Origin: Rubrivirga litoralis | GTDB lineage: Bacteria; Bacteroidota; Rhodothermia; Rhodothermales; Rubricoccaceae | Assembly (NCBI RefSeq): GCF_031846415.1 | Contig: NZ_JAVRHT010000004.1 | Coordinates: 1-64,000, forward strand | DNA: 64,000 nt | Direction: 5' to 3' | Shown here: piece by piece, positions 40,492-49,756 of the stretch | Position numbering within the stretch: the stretch's first letter is position 1 | Layout: every line of letters begins with the position of its first letter | Notes under the pieces: generated by a model | Told to the model about the DNA's origin: nothing | Seen by the model: the letters and a program-made list of their open reading frames with translations, nothing else | Databases searched by the model: none | Position numbers and translations under genes: made by a program

Positions 40492-41708
40492 CCGCGCTCA
40501 CCGACATCGGCCAGCTGGCGACGTGCCCGCCCGACGACCCGGGCGCCGGGCTCGTCGACCGCGCAGCCCTCGTGTGGGACGAGGGCGTCGTGGTGTGGGC
40601 CGGTCCCGAGGCCGACCTCCCCGCCCGCTTTGCGGATGCCGAGCGCCTGTCAGCCCACGGCGGGCTCGTGGTGCCGGGGCTCGTGGACTGCCACACGCAC
40701 CTCGTCCACGCGGGCGACCGCTCGGGCGAGTTCGTCGAGCGCATCGAGGGGACGCCCTACCTGGAGATCGCCGGGCGGGGCGGCGGCATCTTGTCGACCG
40801 TCCGGGCCACGCGCGCGGCGTCCGACGCCGACCTGGAGGCGTCGGGGCGGGAGCGTCTGGACGCCATGCTCCGCCAGGGCGTGACGACGGTCGAGGCCAA
40901 GAGCGGCTACGGGCTGACCGTCGCCGACGAGATGCGCACGCTGCGCGTCCACCGGCGGCTGGCGGATGCGGGGCCGCAGCGGATCGTGTCGACGCTGCTC
41001 GCCGCGCACGCCGTCCCCCCCGAGTATGCCGACGACCGGGCCGGCTACGTCCGCCTAGTCGTGGACGAGATGATCCCGAAGGCCGCAGCCGACGGGCTGG
41101 CGGCGTTCGTGGACGTGTTCGTGGAGCAGGGCGCGTTCACCGGCTCCGAGGCCCGGACGATCTTCGCGGCCGCGGCCGCACACGGTTTGGGCGCCAAGCT
41201 CCACGCCGATCAGCTCAGCGACACGGGCGGGGCGGCGCTCTCGGCGAGCGTGGGCGCGGCGTCGGCGGACCACCTCGAGTACGTGTCCGACGCGGGCGGG
41301 GCGGCGCTCGCCGCGGCCGGCGTGGTCGCCGTGAGCCTTCCGATCGCGACGCTCGTGCTGGGGCAGGAGCCACTGCCCGCGCGGCGCCTCCTCGACGCCG
41401 GCGTGCGCGTCGCCGTGGCGACCGACTTCAACCCGGGCTCGGCGCCGAGCGCGAGCCTCCCGCTCGCGATGTGGCTCGCCTGCACGCGCCAGCGGATGAC
41501 GCCGGCCGAGGCCCTCCGCGGCGCGACCGTCGAGGCCGCCCGCGCGCTCCGCCTGGACGGCGTCGGCACGCTCGTGCCGGGCGGGGTGGCCGACGTCGCC
41601 GTGTTCGAGGCGCCCTCACTGTACGCGTGGCTCGCGGGCTGGCGCGCCGAGCCGGCGGCCCGCGCCGTGGCCGCGGGCGAGACGGTGTGGATGAGGGATG
41701 AGGGATGA
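40488..41708 (+). CDS. hutI: Imidazolonepropionase
   Basis: The 406-residue amidohydrolase opens the imidazolone ring in the third step of histidine degradation. Metal-binding HTH is in GLVDCHTHLVHAGDRSGEFV, then TTVEAKSGYGLTVADEMRTL, GAKLHADQLSDTGGAALSAS, ASADHLEYVSDAGGAAL, and VAVATDFNPGSAPSASLPLA. The start ATG overlaps the hutH stop (ATGA). The last codons and the stop lie within the GATGAGG heptamer array, so copy-number changes would alter the C-terminus. Family length is normal. Confidence 0.95.
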   Translation: MTALTDIGQLATCPPDDPGAGLVDRAALVWDEGVVVWAGPEADLPARFADAERLSAHGGLVVPGLVDCHTHLVHAGDRSGEFVERIEGTPYLEIAGRGGGILSTVRATRAASDADLEASGRERLDAMLRQGVTTVEAKSGYGLTVADEMRTLRVHRRLADAGPQRIVSTLLAAHAVPPEYADDRAGYVRLVVDEMIPKAAADGLAAFVDVFVEQGAFTGSEARTIFAAAAAHGLGAKLHADQLSDTGGAALSASVGAASADHLEYVSDAGGAALAAAGVVAVSLPIATLVLGQEPLPARRLLDAGVRVAVATDFNPGSAPSASLPLAMWLACTRQRMTPAEALRGATVEAARALRLDGVGTLVPGGVADVAVFEAPSLYAWLAGWRAEPAARAVAAGETVWMRDEG

Positions 41709-41739
41709 GGGATGAGGGATGAGGGATGAGGGATGAGGG
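41690..41739. repeat. Heptanucleotide tandem repeat (GATGAGG)n
   Basis: Seven perfect copies begin within the final codons of hutI and continue past its stop. A 7-bp period places TGA in every frame, which guarantees termination whatever the copy number. Confidence 0.95.
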
Positions 41740-42037
41740 GTGCGGGCGGGGTGGCGCTCGTTTTGTTCCGCCCTGCCCTGTGGGGCCGGCGAGCAGCGAG
41801 CGGGGCGATCGTTGGCGCCGTTGAGGCCTAAAGAGGGCGGCGGCAGTCCCTCTCCTGGTCACCGCGCAGCGTCGGCGCAGCCAGGAGGGGCTAGGGGTGG
41901 TTGTGACGAGGGCGGGGCGGTTTGGGCAGGCGCCGCCCCGCCCGGTGCCGCCCCGCCCCGCCCCGCCCCGCCCCGCCCCGCCCCGCCCCCGGCGTGGGCG
42001 GGGTGGTGCATCTTCTGCCCGCTGCCCGCCCTTCACC
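41740..42037. repeat. Intergenic mosaic repeat block C, between hutI and hutG
   Basis: The roughly 300 bp hold, in order: GGGCGGGGTGG; a TTTTGTTCC segment; GGGGCCGGCGAGCAGCGAGC; GGCGGCAGTCCCTCTCCTGG; a GCAGCGTCGGCGCAGCC module; CCAGGAGGGGCTAGGGGTGG; GGGCGGGGCGGTTTGGGCAG; a CCCCG pentamer array (41951-41990); and GGGCGGGGTGGTGCATCTT before hutG. The order matches blocks D and E. No gene is present. Confidence 0.82.
41951..41990. repeat. Pentanucleotide tandem repeat (CCCCG)n
   Basis: About eight perfect units of CCCCG lie within repeat block C. They look like an expansion of the core of the CCGCCCCGCCC motif. Confidence 0.9.
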
Positions 42038-42925
42038 ATGTCCGACCCCCGCCTTGGCGACTGGCTCCGCGACGCCCCGCTCGCCACTGACACACGCGTC
42101 GCCCTCGTCGGCTTCCCGTCCGACGAGGGCGTCCGCCGCAACGGCGGGCGGCCCGGAGCCGCGCAGGCGCCCGCCGAGATCCGCGCGGCGCTGGCGCGGA
42201 TGACGCCCGACGCCCGACGCCCCGCCCCATTCGTCGGCCTGCTCGAGCGCACGGCCGACGTGGGCGACGTCGAAGTGACGGGCGACCTAGAGGCCGACCA
42301 GGCCCGGCTGGGCGAGCGCGTCGGCGGGCTCCTCGCGCGCGGCGTCGTGCCCATCGTGCTCGGCGGCGGCCACGAGACGGCGTACGGCCACTTTCTTGGC
42401 TACGTGCGGGCGGGGCGGCCCGTGCGGGCGCTCAACTGGGACGCCCACGCCGACGTCCGCCCCCCGGCGGATGGTCGGGGGCACTCGGGCTCGCCGTTCC
42501 GCCAGCTGCTCGACCACGACTCGGGCCTGTGCCGCGGGTATACGGTCGCGGGCTTGCTCCCGTGGCGCGTCGCCGCCGACCACGCGGCGATTGCCGAGGC
42601 GTCGGGCGGGGTGGTGTGGGCGGACGACCTGACGGCCGAGCGCGCCGACGCCCTCGTCGCGTCCCTCGACGGGCCGACGCTGGCCTCGTTCGACCTCGAC
42701 GCCGTCGACGCCGCGCGGGGCGTCAGCGCGCCGGGCGTGGGTGGGCTCTCCACCGCCGTGTGGCTCCGGGCGGCTGAGGTGTGTGGGCGGAGCGCACACG
42801 TCCAGTCGGTCGACGTCGTCGAGCTGAATCCGGCCCACGACACGGACGGGCGGACGGTGGTGCTGGCCGCGCTCACCGTCTGGCACGTCCTCCGCGGCCT
42901 CGCCGCGCGGACACCTCCGGCCTGA
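42038..42925 (+). CDS. hutG: Formimidoylglutamase (ureohydrolase family)
   Basis: The 295-residue arginase-fold enzyme hydrolyses N-formimino-glutamate to glutamate and formamide, completing histidine degradation. Manganese-binding motifs are GGGHETAYGHFLGYV, LNWDAHADVRPPADGRGHSG, and LASFDLDAVDAARGVSAPG, plus the family tail VVELNPAHDTDGRTVVLAA. It follows hutUHI in the same direction but is separated from hutI by about 330 bp of repeats, which probably gives it separate or reduced expression. The start ATG giving MSDPRLGDWLRDAPL fits the family N-terminus. Confidence 0.93.
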   Translation: MSDPRLGDWLRDAPLATDTRVALVGFPSDEGVRRNGGRPGAAQAPAEIRAALARMTPDARRPAPFVGLLERTADVGDVEVTGDLEADQARLGERVGGLLARGVVPIVLGGGHETAYGHFLGYVRAGRPVRALNWDAHADVRPPADGRGHSGSPFRQLLDHDSGLCRGYTVAGLLPWRVAADHAAIAEASGGVVWADDLTAERADALVASLDGPTLASFDLDAVDAARGVSAPGVGGLSTAVWLRAAEVCGRSAHVQSVDVVELNPAHDTDGRTVVLAALTVWHVLRGLAARTPPA

Positions 42926-43050
42926 CGCCGCCCCGCCCGCGCGGCACGGCCCCGTGGGACCGGAGGCGCTCCGGCCGACCGCCCCGCCCGCCGGCCGCGC
43001 GCGTCGAAGCGCTCCTCCGCCCCGCCCGAGCGCCAGAGGGCGGGGCGGTC

Positions 43051-43431
43051 CTACCCGCGGAGCTCGGCCTCGAAGTCCTCTTCCCAGAACTCGTTCGGGC
43101 GGCGGCCCTCGCCCGTCTCCGCCTCCCACAGCTCGACGCGGTTGGGGAGCATGAGGAGCACGCGGTCGCCCCGCCCGACGCCCTGGCGGCGGAGGAACGT
43201 GTCCGAGCGGTCCGACAGCTCCCCGAACGAGAGCCGGGCCGCGGTCCCCTCATCGCCCTCGATCCAAAGTGCCGGGGCGTCCGCATGCTCCGCGGCCCAG
43301 GCGTCGAACCCGTCGAGCGCCCAGTTGAAGCGGTCGAGCGTGGGCCACGTGAACCGCTCGCGGGCCGCGGCGAGGTCGGTGCGGGTGTCGAGGAGCGTGT
43401 CGCGGGCGTCACGGAAGGCCTGGGCAGACAT
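43051..43431 (-). pseudogene. Acyl-CoA synthetase remnant, large internal deletion
   Basis: A 126-residue ORF. The first hundred residues match the N-terminus of medium-chain acyl-CoA/acetyl-CoA synthetase-like proteins: FTWPTLDRFNWALDGFDAWA, DAPALWIEGDEGTAARLSFG, ELSDRSDTFLRRQGVGRGDR, VLLMLPNRVELWE. The sequence then jumps to a tail, RRPNEFWEEDFEAELRG, typical of the extreme C-terminus of the same enzymes. Some 400 residues, including the whole ATP-binding core, are missing, yet the frame is open from ATG to stop. It is most simply an in-frame deletion fossil; a retained short protein cannot be excluded. It is divergent from leuS. Confidence 0.72.
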
Positions 43432-43658
43432 GGCGGGGTGGGGCGGGGCGGAAGGAACAGGCCGTGTAAATTGACCAACCGGCCCTTCGGGTCCGACCGG
43501 CCTCGGAATTCGGGGCCGCCCCGCCCCGTGAACAGGGGGCGGGGTGGAGAGCGCTCGGCCGCCCCGCCCGCTCCGGCAGACGCCGCGCGCGGTGCCCCCG
43601 CCCCGCCCGCGCGCCCTGGCGGGGCGGGGCGGTCCCGGGACCCCCGCCGAGGCGCCGC

Positions 43659-43669
43659 CGTAGCTTCGG
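43659..43669 (+). promoter_or_regulatory. Candidate -10 element for leuS
   Basis: CGTAGCTTCGG lies 32 bp before the leuS ATG and matches the CGTAGNTTY pattern seen before other genes in the window. Confidence 0.45.
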
Positions 43670-43700
43670 CCGCCCCGCCCCCGAGACCCACGACACGAGC

Positions 43701-46487
43701 ATGGCCGGATACCCCCACGACGAGATCGAGCGCAAGTGGCAGGCCTACTGGCGCGACCACGAGACCTTCCGCCAGCCCGGCCCCGGCGACGCCGGCTTCG
43801 ACGCGAGCAAGCCCGGGTTCTACGCGCTCGACATGTTCCCCTACCCGTCGGGCGCCGGCCTCCACGTGGGCCACCCCGAGGGCTACACGGCGACCGACAT
43901 CGTCGCCCGCACCAAGCGGATGCAGGGGTTCAACGTGCTCCACCCGATGGGCTGGGACGCCTTCGGCCTGCCGGCCGAGCAGTACGCCATCGAGACGGGG
44001 ACGCACCCGCGCGAGACGACCGAGCGCAACGTCGGCACGTTTCGGCGCCAGCTCCAGCGGCTCGGGTTCTCCTACGACTGGAGCCGCGAGATCAACACGA
44101 CGGATCCGGACTACGTGCGGTGGACGCAGTGGATCTTCCTCACGCTCTACGAGCGCGGGCTGGCCTACGAGTCGGTCGCCCCAGTCAACTGGTGCCCGGC
44201 GCTCGGGGCCGTGCTCTCGAACGAGGAGGTCGTCAACGGGCGGAGCGAGATCGGCGGGCACCCGGTCGTCCAGCGCCCGATGCGGCAGTGGATGCTGAAG
44301 ATCACGGACTACGCCGACCGCCTGCTCGACGGGCTGGACGGGCTCGACTGGCCCGAGTCCGTCAAGGCCATGCAGCGGAACTGGATCGGGCGGAGCGAGG
44401 GCGCCGAGGTCGACTTCCGCGTGTTCGGCCACGACGAGCTCACGCTCCGCGTGTTCACGACCCGGCCGGACACGCTCTTCGGGGCGACCTACATGGTCCT
44501 CGCCCCGGAGCACCCCTACGTGGCCGAGATCGCGACTGAGGACCAGGTGTTCGCCGTCCGCGACTACGTCGAGGCGACGGCGCGCAAGACGGAGCGGGAC
44601 CGAATCGAGTCGAAGGCGAAGACGGGCGTGTTCACGGGCGCGCACGCGACAAACCCTGTCAACGGCCAGAAAATCCCCATCTGGATTGCCGACTACGTCC
44701 TATCGACGTATGGGACCGGCGCCATCATGGCCGTCCCCGCCCACGACGCGCGCGACCTCGAGTTCGCCGTCGCGCATGGGCTCCCGGTCCGCACGGTCGT
44801 CAAGCCGCCGGCCTCGTGGATCGAGGCGCACGCGCCCGCCGACGTGTCGACGGACGACGAGACCGAGCTCTACGCGGCCTACCTCGACCGCACGCGCGAC
44901 TGGACCGACGCCTACACCGGCGACGGCCGCCACCTCCATTCCGACGCCTCGGGCGGGGCGGTCGCCGACATCGCCGACCGCGGCACGTCGCTGGACGGGC
45001 TCGAGACGCCGGCCGCCACGGACGCCGTGCTCGCGTGGCTCGACGACAACGGCGTGGGCCGGCGCCGCACCGAGTACAAGCTCCGCGACTGGCTCTTTAG
45101 CCGGCAACGCTACTGGGGCGAGCCGATCCCGGTCCTCCACGTCGAGAACGAGGACGGCCGCGTCGAGCCGCACGCGTTGGGCAAGGACATGCTCCCGGTC
45201 ACGCTCCCCGAGGTCGACCGCTACACCCCGACGGGGACCGGCGAGAGCCCGCTCGCGGGCATCGAGGAGTGGGTCGAGGTGACGGACCCCGCGACCGGCC
45301 GCCCCGCCCGGCGCGAGACGAACACGATGCCGCAGTGGGCCGGCTCGTGCTGGTACTACCTCCGCTTTATCGACCCCGACAACGACCGGGCGCCCGTCGA
45401 TCCCGAAAAGGAGCGGTACTGGATGCCGGTCGACCTCTACGTGGGCGGGGCGGAGCACGCCGTCCTGCACCTGCTCTACGCCCGCTTCTGGCACAAGGTG
45501 CTCTACGACGCCGGCGTTGTCAGCACCGACGAGCCGTTCCAGAAGCTGGTCAACCAGGGCATGATCCTGGGCGGCGTAGAGCACACGGCGTTCCGCCGCC
45601 TCGACGAGTCGGGCGACGCCTACGGCTGGGTCTCGGCGGAGCACGCCGCGCCGACGGACGACGACGAGATCGCGTGGCAGGACGCCCGCGACGGCTCCAG
45701 CCTCGTGGCGGTCACGGTCAGCGACGACGAGGTCGAAAAGGGCGGAGAAGGCTTCGTGCTCCGGGAGTACCCGGACGTCCGCGTGCAGTCGCGGGCGCAC
45801 AAGATGTCGAAGAGCCGCGGCAACGTGGTCAACCCGGACGACATCGTGGCCGAGTACGGGGCCGACTCGCTCCGGCTGTACGAGATGTTTATGGGTCCGC
45901 TGGAGCAGACGAAGCCGTGGAATACGCGCTCGGTCGACGGCGTCCACCGCTTTCTCGCGCGGGCCTACCGCCTCGTCCTCGACCGCGAGGGCGGGGTGGC
46001 GGTCTCGGACGCCGATCCGACGCGCGAGCAGCTCCGCGTGCTCCATGCCACCATCCAGAAGGTGACGGACGACGTCGACGGCCTCCGCTTCAACACGGCC
46101 ATCGCGGCCATGATGGAGTTCGTGAACGCGGCGACCAAGTGGGAGCACGTGCCCCGGAGCGTGGTCGAGCCGTTCGTGCTCCTGCTCGCCCCGTTCGCCC
46201 CGCACCTCGCTGAAGAGCTGTGGCAGCGGTTGGGCCATGACGAGTCGCTGGCCTACGCGCCGTGGCCCGAGTACGACCCAGCGCTCCTCCAGGCCGACAC
46301 CGTCGAGATCGCGGTCCAGGTCAACGGCAAGCTCCGCGGGACCGTGACCGTGGACGCTGGCGCTGACCAGTCCGCGATGCTCGCCGCGGCGCGTGAGGAG
46401 GAGAACGTCGCCCGCTACCTCTCCGAAGGCACGGTCCGCAAGGAGATCGCCGTGCCGGGCCGGCTCGTCAACTTTGTCGTGGCGTAG
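43701..46487 (+). CDS. leuS: Leucyl-tRNA synthetase
   Basis: The 928-residue class I synthetase charges tRNA-Leu. It has the HIGH-type motif PSGAGLHVGHPEGYTATDIV, the CP1 editing domain with TRPDTLFGATYMVLAPEHPY and the GTGAIMAVPAHDARDLEFAV segment, the zinc/insert region, KMSKS in SRAHKMSKSRGNVVNPDDIV, and the anticodon-binding and C-terminal domains (VQVNGKLRGTVTVDAGAD). Length is slightly above E. coli LeuRS, with an insertion of about 30 residues around HAAPTDDDEIAWQDARDGSS just before the KMSKS loop. The start is ATG giving MAGYPHDEIERKWQAYWRDH. Confidence 0.97.
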   Translation: MAGYPHDEIERKWQAYWRDHETFRQPGPGDAGFDASKPGFYALDMFPYPSGAGLHVGHPEGYTATDIVARTKRMQGFNVLHPMGWDAFGLPAEQYAIETGTHPRETTERNVGTFRRQLQRLGFSYDWSREINTTDPDYVRWTQWIFLTLYERGLAYESVAPVNWCPALGAVLSNEEVVNGRSEIGGHPVVQRPMRQWMLKITDYADRLLDGLDGLDWPESVKAMQRNWIGRSEGAEVDFRVFGHDELTLRVFTTRPDTLFGATYMVLAPEHPYVAEIATEDQVFAVRDYVEATARKTERDRIESKAKTGVFTGAHATNPVNGQKIPIWIADYVLSTYGTGAIMAVPAHDARDLEFAVAHGLPVRTVVKPPASWIEAHAPADVSTDDETELYAAYLDRTRDWTDAYTGDGRHLHSDASGGAVADIADRGTSLDGLETPAATDAVLAWLDDNGVGRRRTEYKLRDWLFSRQRYWGEPIPVLHVENEDGRVEPHALGKDMLPVTLPEVDRYTPTGTGESPLAGIEEWVEVTDPATGRPARRETNTMPQWAGSCWYYLRFIDPDNDRAPVDPEKERYWMPVDLYVGGAEHAVLHLLYARFWHKVLYDAGVVSTDEPFQKLVNQGMILGGVEHTAFRRLDESGDAYGWVSAEHAAPTDDDEIAWQDARDGSSLVAVTVSDDEVEKGGEGFVLREYPDVRVQSRAHKMSKSRGNVVNPDDIVAEYGADSLRLYEMFMGPLEQTKPWNTRSVDGVHRFLARAYRLVLDREGGVAVSDADPTREQLRVLHATIQKVTDDVDGLRFNTAIAAMMEFVNAATKWEHVPRSVVEPFVLLLAPFAPHLAEELWQRLGHDESLAYAPWPEYDPALLQADTVEIAVQVNGKLRGTVTVDAGADQSAMLAAAREEENVARYLSEGTVRKEIAVPGRLVNFVVA

Positions 46488-46696
46488 CCGCCCCGCCCGC
46501 TGGACGCCCGCCCCGCCCGCAACCGCCCCGCCCGTGGGGGAACGCGGGGGGCGGGGCGGCGCCGATCCCCGGCAACGGCCGCGCGGGCGGGGCGGAGAGA
46601 ACCCGCCCGCCCCGCCCCGAGTCTAGGCCACCCCGCCTGGGACCGAGGGCGGGGTGGTCCTGAGTTTCCAGCCGCCCCGCCCGGGGTCCCGTCGTC

Positions 46697-47542
46697 ATGA
46701 AAACCGTCGTCACCGGCGCCACCGGAACCGTAGGCAGCGCCGTGCTCCGCCGCCTCCTCCAAGACGGCCACGAGGCCGTCGCCGCCGTTCGCCACGCGGG
46801 CGACCGCGATCTCCCGGACGGCGCCGCGTCCGTCGCGTTCGATGTCACAAAGCCCGAGACGTACGGGCCGGCGTTTGAGGGGGCGGACAACGTATTCCTC
46901 ATGCTCCCGCCGGGCAAAGGCGCGAACATGAACGGCGTGATCGACGCGGCCCAGGCCGCCGGCGTGCGCCGCATCGCGTTCCTGTCCGTCCTGGGCGCCG
47001 AGAGCAACCCGGTCCTCCCGCACCGGAGCATCGAGAAGCACCTGGAGGCGTCGTCGATGGAGACCGCGCTGCTCCGGGCCAGCTACTTTATGCAGAACCT
47101 CTCCGACGTCCACGCCGCCGACGTCCGCGACGGCGAGATCGTGGTGCCGGCGGGGGCGGGGCGGACGTCGTTCGTAGACGCCCGCGACGTGGGCGACGCG
47201 GCGGCCGTCTGGCTGACGGACGCCGACCGGACGCCGGCGGCGGGCGCCGTCGCCTACGACCTGACGGGGCCGGAGTCGCTGGACTACTTCGACGTGGCCG
47301 CCGTGCTCTCTGACGTCCTCGGCCGCCGCGTCGTTTACACACGGCCGGGCCTCGTCCAGTTCTACCGCCACGAGCGCGCCCGTGGCGCCGAACCTGGCTA
47401 CGCCGCCGTCATGATGGGACTGTACACGTCCGCCCGCCTCGGCTTCGCCGGCCGCCTCGCCGACGGCGTCCAGCGGCTGCTCGGGCGCCCGCCCCGCTCG
47501 CTCCGCGAGTTTGCTGAAGACTACCGCGAGGCGTGGGCGTGA
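46697..47542 (+). CDS. NmrA-like NAD(P)-binding protein
   Basis: The 281-residue extended/atypical SDR protein has a dinucleotide-binding start (MKTVVTGATGTVGSAVLRRL), then ADNVFLMLPPGKGANMNGVI, IAFLSVLGAESNPVLPHRSI, and ALLRASYFMQNLSDVHAADV. These resemble NmrA/quinone-oxidoreductase-2 (QorB, YtfG) proteins that sense or reduce with NAD(P)H. The catalytic Tyr-x3-Lys of classical SDRs is absent, as usual for NmrA types. It overlaps the next gene (GTGA), so the two are probably co-translated. Function is not assignable beyond the family. Confidence 0.83.
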   Translation: MKTVVTGATGTVGSAVLRRLLQDGHEAVAAVRHAGDRDLPDGAASVAFDVTKPETYGPAFEGADNVFLMLPPGKGANMNGVIDAAQAAGVRRIAFLSVLGAESNPVLPHRSIEKHLEASSMETALLRASYFMQNLSDVHAADVRDGEIVVPAGAGRTSFVDARDVGDAAAVWLTDADRTPAAGAVAYDLTGPESLDYFDVAAVLSDVLGRRVVYTRPGLVQFYRHERARGAEPGYAAVMMGLYTSARLGFAGRLADGVQRLLGRPPRSLREFAEDYREAWA

Positions 47543-48261
47543 CCGCCCCGCCCCCAGACGGCAACCTCGACGCTCGGGCGGGGCGGTGGGCCGCGCTCTG
47601 CGAGCCATTCCTGCGGGAGCACGTCGCCGGCGACGCCGCCCACGACCTCGCCCACGTCCGCCGCGTCGTCGCGTGGGCGGGGCGGATCGGGCGCGACGAA
47701 GGGGCGGACCTCGACGTGGTGCTCCCGGCGGCGTGGCTCCACGACTGCGTCGTGCTCCCGAAGGACCACCCCGCCCGCGCGCAGGCGTCGCGGCGGGCGG
47801 CCGAGCGGGCGGCGGCGTGGCTCCGGGAGCACGGCGAGCCCGAGGCGCGCGTCGCCGCGGTCGCCCACGCCATCGAGGCCCACAGCTTTTCGGCCGGCGT
47901 CGAGCCGCGGACGCTGGAGGCGCGCGTGGTCCAGGACGCCGACCGACTCGACGCGCTCGGTGCGATCGGCGTGGCCCGGTGCTACGCGACGGCCGGGGCG
48001 CTGGGCGCGGCGCTCACGCACCCGACCGATCCCGTGCCGACGTGGGCCGACCCGGACGCCGCCCCGCCAGATGCCGCCCCGCCCGAGCCGCCCCGCCCGC
48101 TCGACGACCGACGCTACGCGACGGACCACGTCTACGCAAAGCTGCTCCGCCTACCGTCCACGATGCGCACGCGGGCGGGGCGGGCCGAGGCCGAGCGCCG
48201 AGCGGCGTTCCTCCGCGCCTTCCTGGCGCAGCTCGCGTCCGAAGCCGGGGGCGCTTCCTGA
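47539..48261 (+). CDS. HD-domain phosphohydrolase, YedJ-like
   Basis: The 240-residue protein has the HD metal motif: AHDLAHVRRVVAWAGRIGRD, VVLPAAWLHDCVVLPKDHPA (the HD pair), then VAHAIEAHSFSAGVEPRTLE and RVVQDADRLDALGAIGVARC. Such enzymes hydrolyse nucleotides or other phosphoesters. The GTG at 47539 overlapping the preceding stop matches the menC-menE style; a GTG two codons earlier is possible. An Ala/Pro-rich loop (DPDAAPPDAAPPEPPRPLDD) is encoded by CCGCCCCGCCC-type sequence. Confidence 0.85.
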   Translation: MTAPPPDGNLDARAGRWAALCEPFLREHVAGDAAHDLAHVRRVVAWAGRIGRDEGADLDVVLPAAWLHDCVVLPKDHPARAQASRRAAERAAAWLREHGEPEARVAAVAHAIEAHSFSAGVEPRTLEARVVQDADRLDALGAIGVARCYATAGALGAALTHPTDPVPTWADPDAAPPDAAPPEPPRPLDDRRYATDHVYAKLLRLPSTMRTRAGRAEAERRAAFLRAFLAQLASEAGGAS

Positions 48262-48336
48262 GCGGGCGGGGCGGGGGACCCTCAGGCGGGGCGCGGCGTC
48301 GGAGGGCGCCCTCTTTTCTTTTGCCTCCCGCCGCCT

Positions 48337-49674
48337 GTGCCCTTTTCGCTCTGGTTCGTCGTTGCTGGTCTGCTCCTCACCCTCATGGCGCTGGGGGGCA
48401 CGACGCTCAAGCGGCTCCCGCTCTCGACGGCGCAGCTCTACCTCTTGGTCGGGCTGGGAATCGGGCCGCTCGGGATCGGGCTCCTCGTGATCGACCCTAT
48501 CGAGCAGGCGAAGCCGCTGGAGATCCTCTCCGAGATCGCCGTCATCCTGTCGCTCTTTGCGGCCGGGCTCAAGCTCCGCACGCCGCTCACGGACCGCCGC
48601 TGGCGGCTCCCGCTCCGCCTCGCGACGATCTCGATGACGCTGACGGTCTTCGGGATCGCCGCGCTCGGCGTGTGGGGGCTGGGGCTGCCGATCGGCGCGG
48701 CCGTCCTGCTCGGCGCCGTCCTCGCCCCGACCGACCCCGTCCTCGCGTCCGACGTCCAGATCGAGGACCCCGACGACACCGACCGCCTCCGGTTCTCGCT
48801 CACCGGCGAGGCCGGGTTCAACGACGGCGCCGCGTTCCCCTTCGTCATGCTCGGGCTGGGGCTCCTGGGCCTCCACGAGCTGGGCGAGTTTGGGTGGAAG
48901 TGGGTGGCGGTCGACGTGCTGTGGGCCATCTTCGGGGGGATCGCGCTGGGCGCTGTCCTAGGCCTCGGCGTCGGGCGCCTCGTCGTGTACCTGCGCAAGA
49001 CGCACAAGGAGGCGATCGGGACCGACGACTTCCTCGCGCTCGGGCTCGTCGCGCTGGCCTACGGGGTGGCCCTCCTCATCAGCACCTACGCCTTCCTCGC
49101 AGTCTTCGCCGCCGGCCTCGCGCTCCGCTACGAGGAGCGCCGCGAGACGGGCGACGAGGCGGCCGAGGACGTCGAGGCGATGGCGAAGAACGGGGAGGAG
49201 GAGGAGGTCGCCGTCGACGAGCACGTGGCCCCGGCCTTTATGGCGTCAGCCATCCTCGGGTTCGCCGAGCAGCTGGAGCGGATCGGGGCGGTCGCGCTCG
49301 TGGTCCTGGTGGGCGCGCTGCTGCACCTGGCCGAGTGGTCGTTCGACGCGCTGTGGTTCGTGCCCGTCGTGTTCCTCGTCGTCCGCCCGGCGGCCGTGGC
49401 CGTAGGCCTCGCGTTCTCGTCCACGTCGGACCTCCAGCGCGAGCTCGTCGCGTGGTTCGGGGTCCGCGGGATCGGGTCGGTCTACTACCTCATGTTCGCC
49501 GAGACGCACGGGCTCTACGACGGCTTCTCGGAGCGCCTGCTGGGCCTCGTCCTCGTCACAATCGCGGCCAGCGTCGTCGTCCACGGCCTCTCGGTCACGC
49601 CCGTCATGGCGTGGTACAGCCGCCGCGCCGGCTCCGAGGAGCGGAAGGCGCAAGTGGCCGGCGACGAGGCGTAG
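48337..49674 (+). CDS. Cation/proton antiporter, CPA1 (NhaP-type)
   Basis: The 445-residue polytopic membrane protein has about 12 hydrophobic segments, ending in a charged cytoplasmic tail. The ion-exchange motif is GAVLAPTDPVLASDVQIEDP, followed by RFSLTGEAGFNDGAAFPFVM, typical of NhaP/CPA1 exchangers, where the Asp pair carries Na+ and H+. An acidic loop (DEAAEDVEAMAKNGEEEEVA) and the conserved WFGVRGIGSVYYLMFAETHG segment follow. It exchanges Na+ or K+ for H+ at the inner membrane. The start is GTG giving PFSLWFVVAGLLLTL; the stop runs into a tandem repeat. Confidence 0.9.
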   Translation: MPFSLWFVVAGLLLTLMALGGTTLKRLPLSTAQLYLLVGLGIGPLGIGLLVIDPIEQAKPLEILSEIAVILSLFAAGLKLRTPLTDRRWRLPLRLATISMTLTVFGIAALGVWGLGLPIGAAVLLGAVLAPTDPVLASDVQIEDPDDTDRLRFSLTGEAGFNDGAAFPFVMLGLGLLGLHELGEFGWKWVAVDVLWAIFGGIALGAVLGLGVGRLVVYLRKTHKEAIGTDDFLALGLVALAYGVALLISTYAFLAVFAAGLALRYEERRETGDEAAEDVEAMAKNGEEEEVAVDEHVAPAFMASAILGFAEQLERIGAVALVVLVGALLHLAEWSFDALWFVPVVFLVVRPAAVAVGLAFSSTSDLQRELVAWFGVRGIGSVYYLMFAETHGLYDGFSERLLGLVLVTIAASVVVHGLSVTPVMAWYSRRAGSEERKAQVAGDEA

Positions 49675-49679
49675 GGCGG

Positions 49680-49756
49680 GGAAAGTGGAAAGTGGAAAGT
49701 GGAAAGTGGAAAGTGGAAAGTGGAAAGTGGAAAGTGGAAAGTGGAAAGTGGAAAGT
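49680..49756. repeat. Heptanucleotide tandem repeat (GGAAAGT)n
   Basis: Eleven perfect copies lie a few bases after the antiporter stop codon. The array is purine-rich on the plus strand and stands out from the surrounding GC-rich DNA. Confidence 0.95.
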
